From Chitinivibrionales bacterium (GTDB lineage: Bacteria > Fibrobacterota > Chitinivibrionia > Chitinivibrionales > WJKA01), in NCBI GenBank assembly GCA_014728295.1, contig WJLW01000019.1, forward strand, positions 124,001 to 188,000: a DNA stretch of 64,000 bases. The letters are read 5' to 3'. The position numbers and the translations under genes were made by a program. Shown here in pieces: positions 1 through 7,088 of this stretch (the stretch's first letter is position 1; every line of letters begins with the position of its first letter). The notes under the pieces are model-generated. The model saw only the letters and a list, made by a program, of their open reading frames with translations. It was not told where the DNA came from and searched no databases.

Positions 1-146
1 AATGCTTGCTGTGCGATATGCATGACTGTATCCGGCGTAAGCAGCGTATTCGGCAGACCGGATGAGTGAGCGCTGGATTGACATCCTGAGTCAAAATAGC
101 CTATATTCAGATTATCTTTTTCCACGACCAACTCTTGCCTGAACAT
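1..146 (-). CDS. Partial protein of unknown function, cut by the window edge
   Basis: The reading frame starts with ATG at 146 and stays open for 48 codons to base 1, so the rest lies outside the window. An AGGAG-type ribosome-binding site lies upstream of the ATG on the minus strand. The visible start reads MFRQELVVEKDNLNIGYFDS. It has no signal peptide and I cannot assign it to a family; an alpha/beta-hydrolase start is only a guess. It is divergent from the methyltransferase relic at 226. Confidence 0.5.
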   Translation of the reverse strand, partial: MFRQELVVEKDNLNIGYFDSGCQSSAHSSGLPNTLLTPDTVMHIAQQA

Positions 147-225
147 AATTAATTTCCTGCTCCTGTATTAGTGCAGAAGACACGCTATCTGACACAGATT
201 TGAAAGGAAATCAACCAGGTAAATC

Positions 226-924
226 ATGGGATTTTACGACAGCTACCAAAAAAGAAATGTTTCACCTGTCGGCAGAATGCTGAATGAACGATTTACCCGC
301 AGAGTATCGCGGCTCGTTGCTGCTTATGCTCAAAAAAACGATACCATAATTGAAATTGGATCAGGCAAGGGAGCATTGGCAGCCGCACTCAGCAGCAAAT
401 ATTCTTACATAGGATACGAGCCCGGCCCAGCGCTTCATAAATCCCTGGTGCAGGGCGGCTTAAAGGTGCACAACGAGTTTGCTCCCCCATTGCGGGAAGA
501 AAGTGATACGAGTACCGCAATAATTGCCTCACACGTCGTAGAACACATGGAAAATGTCGGTGTTGCCATGTAATTATTCAAAGAGGTAAACCGTGTGCTC
601 AAGAAAGGTGGAGTATTCATTTGCATCACTCCGGATTTTCGAGATTGGAAGTATTTGTTTTATGATGTTGACTATACGCACAGCTTTCCCACGACGCCAA
701 ACAGATTATGGGATCTCGCAACCGACAATGGGTTTTCAATTGCAGCAAGCACATATCTATATGGGGCTTTACCTTTTTTTCCCGGATATTTTATGAATCA
801 GAGCATTAAGCTTCTCTTTACAATACTCAACATTTTGTTGCACAATTCAGTCTATAAAAGAAAGAGAATATCAAAATTGGAGCACTTGTGTTCGAGATGC
901 ATACTTATCGTTTGTCAAAAATAA
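226..924 (+). pseudogene. SAM-dependent methyltransferase with an in-frame TAA stop
   Basis: A class I methyltransferase of 232 residues is encoded in one uninterrupted frame except for a TAA at 571-573. The first part carries the SAM-binding motif I (IEIGSGKGALAAAL, about residues 45-58) and the post-motif region ending VVEHMENVGVAM. Directly after the stop the same frame continues LFKEVNRVLKKGGVFICITP, the usual motif III/beta-5 region of these enzymes. The homology therefore crosses the stop without a gap, and a single C-to-T change (CAA to TAA, Gln to stop) explains it. A ribosome-binding site (CAGGT) precedes the ATG. It is either a fresh pseudogene, a sequencing error or a readthrough case; I favour the pseudogene. 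Confidence 0.85.
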
Positions 925-947
925 AAAGGCAAGGACGCTCATCATGA

Positions 948-1457
948 ATGAAATCAAAATGGGATACGATCATGATATTTTATACAGAATTCAGAATGCA
1001 TTTTTTTTTATCATTAATCTTAGTCTGCTTTTCACTGGCATTAGCTGAAGATCTATTAAAAAGCGGAAAAACTACTATCAGCAATAGTATTGTATTAGAA
1101 ACTACGCTCGATGTTAGATTTGATTCATTCAATGCAGATACAATCACATTATGTGAAATTCTTAAGAAGAGCACGAAAAATGTCTATGAATGCAATAATC
1201 CAATTTCGATAGGAATCTATTGTGCGGTTATGGCCGGATACAAAATTCTCCTCTTAAATAAAGGATTGCATGAGAATGAAATGATTATTAGTTCTGTTGA
1301 CAGCATCAAGATGAAAATCAAAAGTCAAAATAAGAAAAATGCAAAGATAGCAGATGTTTATTTAAATGGGAAATTACTTGGAAAAACCAACGTCCGAAAA
1401 CTTAAGGAGGAATTCACGAGAATAAGGGATAAATACCTGGCGATCTGGATCATATAG
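948..1457 (+). CDS. Hypothetical secreted protein in an AT-rich patch
   Basis: The 169-residue frame has a hydrophobic signal segment (MHFFLSLILVCFSLALA, about residues 17-33), so the product is probably exported. A start at 972 (MIFYTEF) or at the Met before that segment is as likely as 948, because no clear ribosome-binding site favours one. The rest is lysine-rich and I recognise no family. It is clearly more AT-rich than the flanking genes, which suggests acquired DNA. Its last codons run into a DUF1287 remnant read in another frame, so the 3' end may be a recombination junction and not the native C-terminus. Confidence 0.5.
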   Translation: MKSKWDTIMIFYTEFRMHFFLSLILVCFSLALAEDLLKSGKTTISNSIVLETTLDVRFDSFNADTITLCEILKKSTKNVYECNNPISIGIYCAVMAGYKILLLNKGLHENEMIISSVDSIKMKIKSQNKKNAKIADVYLNGKLLGKTNVRKLKEEFTRIRDKYLAIWII

Positions 1458-1594
1458 GAATTGTAGTAAATGTCCAGGTCGCAGATGCCAACCGGTATTA
1501 CCTTGTTCATAATATCGGCAATGGAGCAGAACTCGAAGATGTGCTTTTCGAATTTAAGATCGCTGGTCAATACAGCTTTTTTAGCGGGCTTTGA
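1433..1594 (+). pseudogene. C-terminal remnant of a DUF1287 family protein
   Basis: In the frame after the stop at 1430-1432 the sequence reads PGDLDHIGIVV, then YYLVHNIGNGAELEDVLFEF, then KIAGQYSFF and a TGA. This matches the end of DUF1287 proteins (PGD...HIGIV...IVHNIG.G...EDVLF...ITGHYRY), an NlpC/P60-like envelope family. There is no start codon, and the N-terminal two thirds of the domain are missing. The 948-1457 frame upstream shows no DUF1287 residues, so this is a tail joined to unrelated DNA, not a simple frameshift. Confidence 0.75.
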
Positions 1595-1725
1595 TAGATT
1601 CACCAGCACCCGGCTAACCCCTGCAAGAAGTCCGGATTTTACAATTATTCTCTCTCAGATTAGTGTATCTTTTATACCATCATCCCCGGCCGGGAAAAAA
1701 CATTAATCCCAACGAAAGGTACACA

Positions 1726-2094
1726 ATGAAATTCCTCATCAACTGGTTCGAAATACCCGCCCGGAACATCGACCGGGCGGTACAATTTTATAATCAGGTT
1801 TTTGATCTCGAGCTGAAGGTTACCGATTGCGGTGGTGAGAAAATGGCCTGTTTTCCTGAGATGAACGGTATGTCCGGTTCAATCTCGCAGGTTGCCGGCT
1901 TCACCCCCTCACCAGACGGCGTTCAGATTACCTTTGACGGAGGCGACGACCTGAACAATACTCTTGCGCGTGTTAAAAAAGCCGGCGGTACGGTAGTTCG
2001 CGAAAAGACCGTCATCGAAGCCCTAGGCAGAGGCTCTTTTGCGCTCTTCACCGATTCCGAAGGCAATACCATTGGCGTATATTCCGATACGTAA
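1726..2094 (+). CDS. VOC-fold (glyoxalase/bleomycin-resistance-like) protein
   Basis: The 122-residue protein begins MKFLINWFEIPARNIDRAVQ, the usual opening of small VOC proteins of the PhnB/YP_ type. It has the two beta-alpha-beta-beta-beta modules (FYNQVF near residue 22; GGTVVREKT near 86) and ends FTDSEGNTIGVYS. I chose ATG 1726, not the longer frame from 1663, because a GAAAGG ribosome-binding site stands 8 bases ahead and homology begins there. These proteins form dimers that bind a metal and a small ligand; the substrate cannot be read from the sequence. A hairpin follows the stop. Confidence 0.9.
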   Translation: MKFLINWFEIPARNIDRAVQFYNQVFDLELKVTDCGGEKMACFPEMNGMSGSISQVAGFTPSPDGVQITFDGGDDLNNTLARVKKAGGTVVREKTVIEALGRGSFALFTDSEGNTIGVYSDT

Positions 2095-2104
2095 TCTCAA
2101 AACG

Positions 2105-2132
2105 AATGGCCCGCGTGCACAAGCGGGCCATT
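2105..2132 (+). terminator. Hairpin terminator after the VOC gene
   Basis: A perfect 10-bp stem (AATGGCCCGC / GCGGGCCATT) with an 8-base loop begins 11 bases after the VOC stop codon. The 3' side has only a short T-rich stretch, so termination may be moderate. Confidence 0.65.
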
Positions 2133-2238
2133 TGGCTTTCGATCGCACGCCTGGTTACAACTGGATACCAGGCTCTCAGCTCGAACGTGTAGTAGATTTT
2201 TCGTCGTTTCGCTGCGCTGAGCGGGATGCCAAAACAAT

Positions 2239-3051
2239 ATGAACTACGAAATTAGAAAACCGGCTCCATCACTCGCACCATACGTGCGCTACTATTGGGC
2301 GCTTGACGTATCAAATCCGGACGTTATTCATCCGTACCGGGTGATACCACAAGGCTGTGTTGAACTCATGTTCTTTTATCGAGAGCCATATTATGCCATA
2401 AACAGCGCAGAAAACAGGCTGTCCCTTCTTCCGTATTCCATCATTTCGGGTCAGCAGCACTCCTGGTTTGAGCTTCAGGCCGCCGGATCCATCGGGCTGT
2501 TTTCGGTATTGTTCAAACCGCACGGTGCGCACGCCTTCTTGCGCCTGCCATTGAGCGCATTGACGGACAGGAGCATTCCATTCGAAGACTTGGCCGGCAG
2601 GGAAGCATTGGAATTGGAAAACAAAGTCGTATCGGCAAATTCTATTGACGAACGGGTAAAATGTATCGAATCATTCCTGCTCAAAAGAATTCCCGAAAAG
2701 ACCGATGATTTGCGACGTATGGATGCAGTCCAGGAAACCATCCGGGCACTGCGTGCCGAGACCAGCGTTGAAGACCTCGCTTCACGTGCATGCCTGGGAT
2801 ATAAGCAACTCAGCAGAATTTTTACACGTTTTATCGGGATGACGCCTAAGCAATACTTAAAGATCGTTCGTTTTCAGCACAGCCTGCATGTCAAGCAGCA
2901 TGCGCCTCATATAAGCCTGACACGACTCGCAATGAATTGCGGCTATTACGACCAGGCGCACTTCATACGCGACTTCAAGGAGATAACCGGCATGACGCCG
3001 CGCAGATTCTTTGCATTGTCGGATGCTTATTCCGACTTTTTTACCAGGTAG
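2239..3051 (+). CDS. AraC-family transcriptional regulator
   Basis: The 270-residue protein has an N-terminal sensing half that opens MNYEIRKPAPSLAPYVRYYW, typical of the DUF6597-type AraC sensors. A C-terminal AraC/XylS DNA-binding domain covers about residues 160-260 with two helix-turn-helix units: EDLASRACLGYKQLSRIFTR and then the signature GYYDQAHFIRDFKEITGMTP. It should bind DNA in response to a small ligand. No target is obvious; the VOC gene upstream on the same strand is the nearest candidate, separated from it by a terminator hairpin. Confidence 0.92.
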   Translation: MNYEIRKPAPSLAPYVRYYWALDVSNPDVIHPYRVIPQGCVELMFFYREPYYAINSAENRLSLLPYSIISGQQHSWFELQAAGSIGLFSVLFKPHGAHAFLRLPLSALTDRSIPFEDLAGREALELENKVVSANSIDERVKCIESFLLKRIPEKTDDLRRMDAVQETIRALRAETSVEDLASRACLGYKQLSRIFTRFIGMTPKQYLKIVRFQHSLHVKQHAPHISLTRLAMNCGYYDQAHFIRDFKEITGMTPRRFFALSDAYSDFFTR

Positions 3052-3053
3052 TG

Positions 3054-3108
3054 CGACAACTGCGGGCAGTAGCCCGTCTGCGAATCACCTATTTTTAGGT
3101 TGTCGTAT
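3054..3108 (+). terminator. Nested hairpin between the AraC and Dus genes
   Basis: Outer arms CGACAAC (3054-3060) and GTTGTCG (3099-3105) enclose an inner hairpin CGGGC-AGTA-GCCCG and are followed by TATTTT. It starts three bases after the AraC stop and probably ends that transcript. It could instead act as a leader structure for the Dus gene that starts at 3129. Confidence 0.45.
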
Positions 3109-3128
3109 TTTCATCCGCGAACAAGCAC

Positions 3129-4127
3129 ATGCACAACTTCTGGTCACGCCTGGAATCGCCGATTTTTACCCTTGCGCCAATGGAAGATGTCACCGACACT
3201 TCGTTTCGGGAGGTGATTCTCTCGGCTTCTGCTCCGGAGTGCCTGCACGCAGTCTTTACCGAATTTACCTCGACCGACGGTCTCTACAGTGAAAAGGGAC
3301 GTGCAAATGTCAAGCGTCGATTAGCGGTGAATGACTCGGAACGCAAGCTGCTGCAGAAGATGGGGGTAAGGCTGGTTGCTCAGATCTGGGGCGCAAATCC
3401 GGTCAAATTCCACTGGGCTACACGCTGGATCTGCGATAATTTTGAGTTTGACGGCATCGATATTAACATGGGGTGCCCGGTCAAAAAAATCGTCAAAGGC
3501 GGTGGCTGCTCGGCGCTGATCAAAGATTTTGCCCTGGCCCGGGAAATCATCGCCGCTACAAAGAATGCCACCGATCTACCCGTGAGCGTCAAGACAAGAA
3601 TCGGCTTTAACAGCGTGGTTACCGAAGAGTGGTCCGAAAACCTTTTGTCAACCGGATTGGCGGCGCTCATCGTTCACGGCAGAACGCAGCGCATGCAGTC
3701 GGAAGGACGTGCCGACTGGAATGAAGTTGCAAAAACTGCTGCAATTCGCACCAGCATGGGGCTGCAGACAAAAATACTGGGCAATGGAGACGTAGGCTCA
3801 TACGCACAAGGTGTGGATTACACGAAACGCTACGGCCTTGACGGCGTGATGATCGGCAGGGGCGTCTTTAAAAACCCCTGGTTTTTCGCGCAACATGATT
3901 CAGAGCGATCGCTTGATGAAAAGCTTACGCTCATCCGCTCACACATTCGGCTCTTCGATCAAACCTGGGGTGAAGTAAAGAAATTCGAAATGCTGAAACG
4001 TTTTTTCAAAATATACCTGACCGGATTCAAAGGTGCGGCTGCTTTGCGGGGGCAATTGATGGAGACAAAAACTGCTCAGGAAGCGTTGTCACTGCTTTCA
4101 AATCCCGCTCCTACCAGATCTTTATAG
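3129..4127 (+). CDS. tRNA-dihydrouridine synthase (Dus family)
   Basis: This FMN-dependent enzyme reduces uridines in the tRNA D-loop using NADPH. The 332-residue protein opens with the family signature FTLAPMEDVTDTSFRE and has the INMGCPVKKIVKGGGCSALI segment with the catalytic cysteine. VKTRIGF, LIVHGRTQRMQSEGRADW and GNGDVGS / DGVMIGRGVFKNPWFF form the FMN-binding barrel. Length is normal for the family, and the subgroup (DusC-like) is uncertain. Its 3' end overlaps the convergent rhodanese gene by 52 bases. Confidence 0.95.
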   Translation: MHNFWSRLESPIFTLAPMEDVTDTSFREVILSASAPECLHAVFTEFTSTDGLYSEKGRANVKRRLAVNDSERKLLQKMGVRLVAQIWGANPVKFHWATRWICDNFEFDGIDINMGCPVKKIVKGGGCSALIKDFALAREIIAATKNATDLPVSVKTRIGFNSVVTEEWSENLLSTGLAALIVHGRTQRMQSEGRADWNEVAKTAAIRTSMGLQTKILGNGDVGSYAQGVDYTKRYGLDGVMIGRGVFKNPWFFAQHDSERSLDEKLTLIRSHIRLFDQTWGEVKKFEMLKRFFKIYLTGFKGAAALRGQLMETKTAQEALSLLSNPAPTRSL

Positions 4128-4396
4128 CCCTCGCTCAAAGGAATTAGCCGCTCAAAACCCAGTTTCTCCAGCAAAGGTGCGGCAATGCGCACGCGATTGC
4201 CACTGCGGCAATGCAGATACGTTTTAGCCGATTTATCCAGATCGGCAGGATAATCGCCGCGTCGCAGTTGACTCAGCGGAACCAGGCGTGCATCACGCAG
4301 ATGACCTGCGTCCCATTCATCCAGTTCACGAACATCGAGAAGCTGGGCGGCATTGTCGTTGAGTTCCTTCTGCAAACTTTTCAGATGTGGTTGCAT
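4076..4396 (-). CDS. Rhodanese-like domain protein
   Basis: This single-domain sulfurtransferase-type protein of 106 residues has a typical rhodanese core (AQLLDVRELDEWDAGHLRDA). Its active-site loop CRSGNR supplies the cysteine that carries the persulfide. I start it at ATG 4396, five bases after the CysM stop; its ribosome-binding site (TAGGAAT) overlaps that stop, so the two are translationally coupled. Pairing with cysteine synthase fits a role in sulfur transfer. The 3' end overlaps the convergent Dus gene. Confidence 0.88.
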   Translation of the reverse strand: MQPHLKSLQKELNDNAAQLLDVRELDEWDAGHLRDARLVPLSQLRRGDYPADLDKSAKTYLHCRSGNRVRIAAPLLEKLGFERLIPLSEGYKDLVGAGFESSDNAS

Positions 4397-4400
4397 ATTC

Positions 4401-5267
4401 CTATCCGTCAAATAAGGGTGAAGAAAGATACCGATCGCCGCGATCGCAAATAATAGTCACGACAACCCCTTCTTGCAGCTCCCGGCAGAGCCCACAGGCC
4501 GCGTGTACCGCCCCGCCGCTGCTCATACCGGCAAATACGCCAAGTTCCCGCGCCAGCCGCCGCGTCATTTCAACAGCTTCTTCTTGCGAAACGTCTATAA
4601 TCCGATCCACGCGGTCTGCTTCGAAGATTTTCGGCAGGTATTCTTTTGGCCATCGCCTGATGCCGGGAATTCGAGCGCCCTCTTGAGGCTGTACGCCGAT
4701 GATCTGTATGTTATGGTTGCGTTCCTTGAGATAGCGAGATACGCCCATGATAGTACCGGTGGTGCCCATCGACGATACGAAATGGGTCACCTTTTGCTGC
4801 GTTGCCTGCCAGACTTCGGGCCCCGTAGTGCGGTAGTGGGCGCGATAGTTATCGGGATTACCGAATTGGTCAAGCATGACGTATCCGCCCTTCGTCACCT
4901 GGTCACGGGCATAATCGATCGCCCCCTCCATGCTGCGATCGGCAGAGGTCAATATTACTTTTGCTCCGAAGGCCTGCATGGTGAGCACACGCTCCCGCGT
5001 TGAATTTTCGGGCATGACCAGGTCGATGTCATAGCCCTTGGAGCCGGCCATCATGGCCAGTGCAATGCCTGTATTCCCGCTGGTTGGTTCGATGAGCTTG
5101 ATACCGGGTCGCAGGAGGCCGCGCCGTTCGGCCCCCTCGATCATCGATAGTGCAGCACGGTCTTTTACCGAGCTTCCGGGATTATTCCCTTCCAGTTTAC
5201 CGAACAGGCGCACCCCGCTTATGCCGTGCAATTCACTCAAGTCAACCAGCGGCGTCGTGCCGACCAA
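4401..5267 (-). CDS. cysM: Cysteine synthase B (O-acetylserine sulfhydrylase, CysM type)
   Basis: This PLP enzyme makes cysteine from O-acetylserine (or O-phosphoserine) and sulfide or thiosulfate. KLEGNNPGSSVKDRAALSMI contains the PLP lysine, EPTSGNTGIALAM binds the substrate, and SSMGTTGTIMGVSRYL holds the PLP phosphate. IPGIRRWPKEYLP and ICDRGDRYLSS are distinctive of CysM as opposed to CysK. The only standard start in frame is TTG 5267, but that removes about six conserved N-terminal residues. A strong AAGGAG site at 5289-5294 points to an ATT or ATC start at 5285/5282. It is followed directly by the rhodanese gene. Confidence 0.93.
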   Translation of the reverse strand: MVGTTPLVDLSELHGISGVRLFGKLEGNNPGSSVKDRAALSMIEGAERRGLLRPGIKLIEPTSGNTGIALAMMAGSKGYDIDLVMPENSTRERVLTMQAFGAKVILTSADRSMEGAIDYARDQVTKGGYVMLDQFGNPDNYRAHYRTTGPEVWQATQQKVTHFVSSMGTTGTIMGVSRYLKERNHNIQIIGVQPQEGARIPGIRRWPKEYLPKIFEADRVDRIIDVSQEEAVEMTRRLARELGVFAGMSSGGAVHAACGLCRELQEGVVVTIICDRGDRYLSSPLFDG

Positions 5268-5279
5268 GTCCGTTATTTT

Positions 5280-5294
5280 GATAATAAGCTCCTT
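5280..5294 (-). promoter_or_regulatory. cysM ribosome-binding site with a non-standard start codon
   Basis: AAGGAG (5289-5294 on the minus strand) is followed by CTT ATT ATC AAA ATA in the cysM frame, with a stop codon just upstream. No ATG, GTG or TTG lies within normal spacing. ATT at 5285 would reproduce the E. coli CysM N-terminal length; ATC at 5282 has the better 6-base spacing. Confidence 0.5.
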
Positions 5295-5380
5295 ATCTCA
5301 GCAGTGAAACCGAAAAATAGATTTACCTGAAAAAGAGGTCAAATACCGATGGGATACGGGGTAACAGCGTGTGCGGAAAA

Positions 5381-6967
5381 TCAGCCCTGGCGATACTCGA
5401 ACCAGTCGAAATCTGCGCAATTTTCACTTTGAGCACCGTTGCTGCTTGCGTACATCCCGATGTAGGTACCGGTAAAGCCGCCCGCAATTTCGGTGCTGAG
5501 TATGCGTGAGTCAACTTTTTCGGCAAGTGATTGCAGGCAATCGGCATTGCTGCCGAACATAAAGCTAAGCTCCTGACCGCGGGCACTGGCTGCAAGCACC
5601 AGCGGACCTGCAGCAGGGGCTGGGACAGATGCAAGAACGTCTTCAGTGTTTCGATACCGCTTTGTCAGGCGCAGCAATCGCCCCTCATTCGATTGGCAGA
5701 TTTCCACGCGGAAATGAAATCCGCTGTTCTGCAGCAGCACCAGGCCGGCGGTTTCGGTTGCCGAGTCCGGTTCGAATTCCACTTTGCAGGAGGCATGGAA
5801 ATCAATATGCTGCTGCCGCCTGCCGACAAACGACGGGTTGACATGCTCGGCAATGCGCTCCGGTCTCAACCGCAGGCGCAGGAACCCGACCCGTTCGTCA
5901 AGGTTCCAGAACCGCTCACGCGGCGTGCGCAGGAAATTGTAACAAAGTGCGAGTTCCTGTGCGTCAAAGCCGTCACGATCCGGCATGCGGTATGGGGCAT
6001 GCTGCGGCAAATCAGGGGCCTGGTATTCGAATTCGATCCGGCCGCATCCCGGACTGACAATCGGCCAGTCATACAGCCAGCTTACCGGCGCCAGGAAGGT
6101 TTCCCGGCCAAGATTTCGATAGAGACCGCCGTAGGGGCGCGAGCCAAGCAGTACCAGCCACCATTCACCGTTCTGCGTTTGCACCAGATCGCCGTGACCG
6201 ACATTGGTAATGGGAATGTCATTTCCCATGTGCCGGTGGGTGATAATCGGATTGCGCGGGTTATTTTCGTACGGTCCAGTAATCTGCCTGCTGCGTGCGA
6301 CGGTGATAGCATGCGCGTATCCGGTTCCGCCCTCGGCGACCATCAGATAGTAATAACCACGTGTCTTGTAGATGTGCGGTCCTTCGGTATGACGTGCAGC
6401 ATCGGCCAGTGCGCCTTCCCAGAGATAGTACTTTGGGCCGGCCATTTCCATTTTTTCGATATCCAGCTCCTGCAGCCAGATTGCATTGTTGCCTTTGTAG
6501 CGCGGCCCGTTCGGGGGATATCCGGTGCCGGCAAACCAGGCACGGCCGTCATCGTCAAAAAACAGCGATGGATCGATACCACAGGCGTTGTCCAGCCAGT
6601 GCGGCTCCGACCAGGGACCGGCGGGATTGACGGCGGTAACGATGAAATTGCCCCCTTCCATCGATTCGCCGCGTATTTTTCTGCACACATTGGTTGTACA
6701 GATGTAGAACGTCCCACCGTGATATCGAATAGTCGCCGCCCAAATGCCGCGTGATGGTTCGCACATGTCCAGATCAAGTTGCGACGGACGATTCAGCACG
6801 TGTCCGATTTGGCGCCAGTTGACGAGGTCTTTGCTGTGGAAGACGGGTACTCCGGGGAAGTATTCGAAACTGGATGTTACGAGATAGTAGTCATCGTCCA
6901 CGCGGCATAGTGATGGATCGGGGTAGAATCCAGGCAGCACAGGATTAGTATAAACCGGCACAAGCAT
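5381..6967 (-). CDS. Glycoside hydrolase family 43 (beta-xylosidase/arabinofuranosidase-like)
   Basis: A five-bladed propeller enzyme of 528 residues from ATG 6967, where homology begins (MLVPVYTNPVLPGFYPDPS); the longer frame from 7009 has no ribosome-binding site. Asp17 in FYPDPS is the catalytic base, Asp132 in GIDPSLFFDD the pKa modulator and Glu195 in HTEGPHIYK the general acid. The C-terminal 200 residues match the beta-sandwich (DUF1349-like) domain common in GH43 xylosidases of the large two-domain type. There is no signal peptide, so it probably acts on imported xylo-oligosaccharides in the cytoplasm. The 818-residue lipoprotein gene at 7088-9544 lies upstream on the same strand, but a strong terminator stands between them. 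Confidence 0.93.
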   Translation of the reverse strand: MLVPVYTNPVLPGFYPDPSLCRVDDDYYLVTSSFEYFPGVPVFHSKDLVNWRQIGHVLNRPSQLDLDMCEPSRGIWAATIRYHGGTFYICTTNVCRKIRGESMEGGNFIVTAVNPAGPWSEPHWLDNACGIDPSLFFDDDGRAWFAGTGYPPNGPRYKGNNAIWLQELDIEKMEMAGPKYYLWEGALADAARHTEGPHIYKTRGYYYLMVAEGGTGYAHAITVARSRQITGPYENNPRNPIITHRHMGNDIPITNVGHGDLVQTQNGEWWLVLLGSRPYGGLYRNLGRETFLAPVSWLYDWPIVSPGCGRIEFEYQAPDLPQHAPYRMPDRDGFDAQELALCYNFLRTPRERFWNLDERVGFLRLRLRPERIAEHVNPSFVGRRQQHIDFHASCKVEFEPDSATETAGLVLLQNSGFHFRVEICQSNEGRLLRLTKRYRNTEDVLASVPAPAAGPLVLAASARGQELSFMFGSNADCLQSLAEKVDSRILSTEIAGGFTGTYIGMYASSNGAQSENCADFDWFEYRQG

Positions 6968-7058
6968 TCCCTGCGACCAAAGGTGATACGCTATAATAAT
7001 TAGGTACAAAAATAACAGAAGGCAGAGATGTTGTTTTACGCCGGGTAGCTATGCGCTT

Positions 7059-7088
7059 AAAAAATGCCCGGAGCTTTACCCTCCGGGC
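7059..7088 (-). terminator. Rho-independent terminator of the repeat lipoprotein gene
   Basis: On the minus strand an 8-bp perfect stem (GCCCGGAG / CTCCGGGC, 7-base loop) is followed by ATTTTTT. The stem begins inside the TAG stop codon of the upstream gene. It separates that gene from the GH43 gene. Confidence 0.88.

Noticed and set aside
226..924. Reading TAA as sense throughout the genome
   Set aside because: Many intact genes in the window end in TAA followed by unrelated sequence, so the standard code holds; the stop in the methyltransferase is local.
5531..6754. 407-codon plus-strand frame opposite the GH43 gene
   Set aside because: It is the antisense shadow of a clear GH43 coding sequence and shows no domain or start signal.
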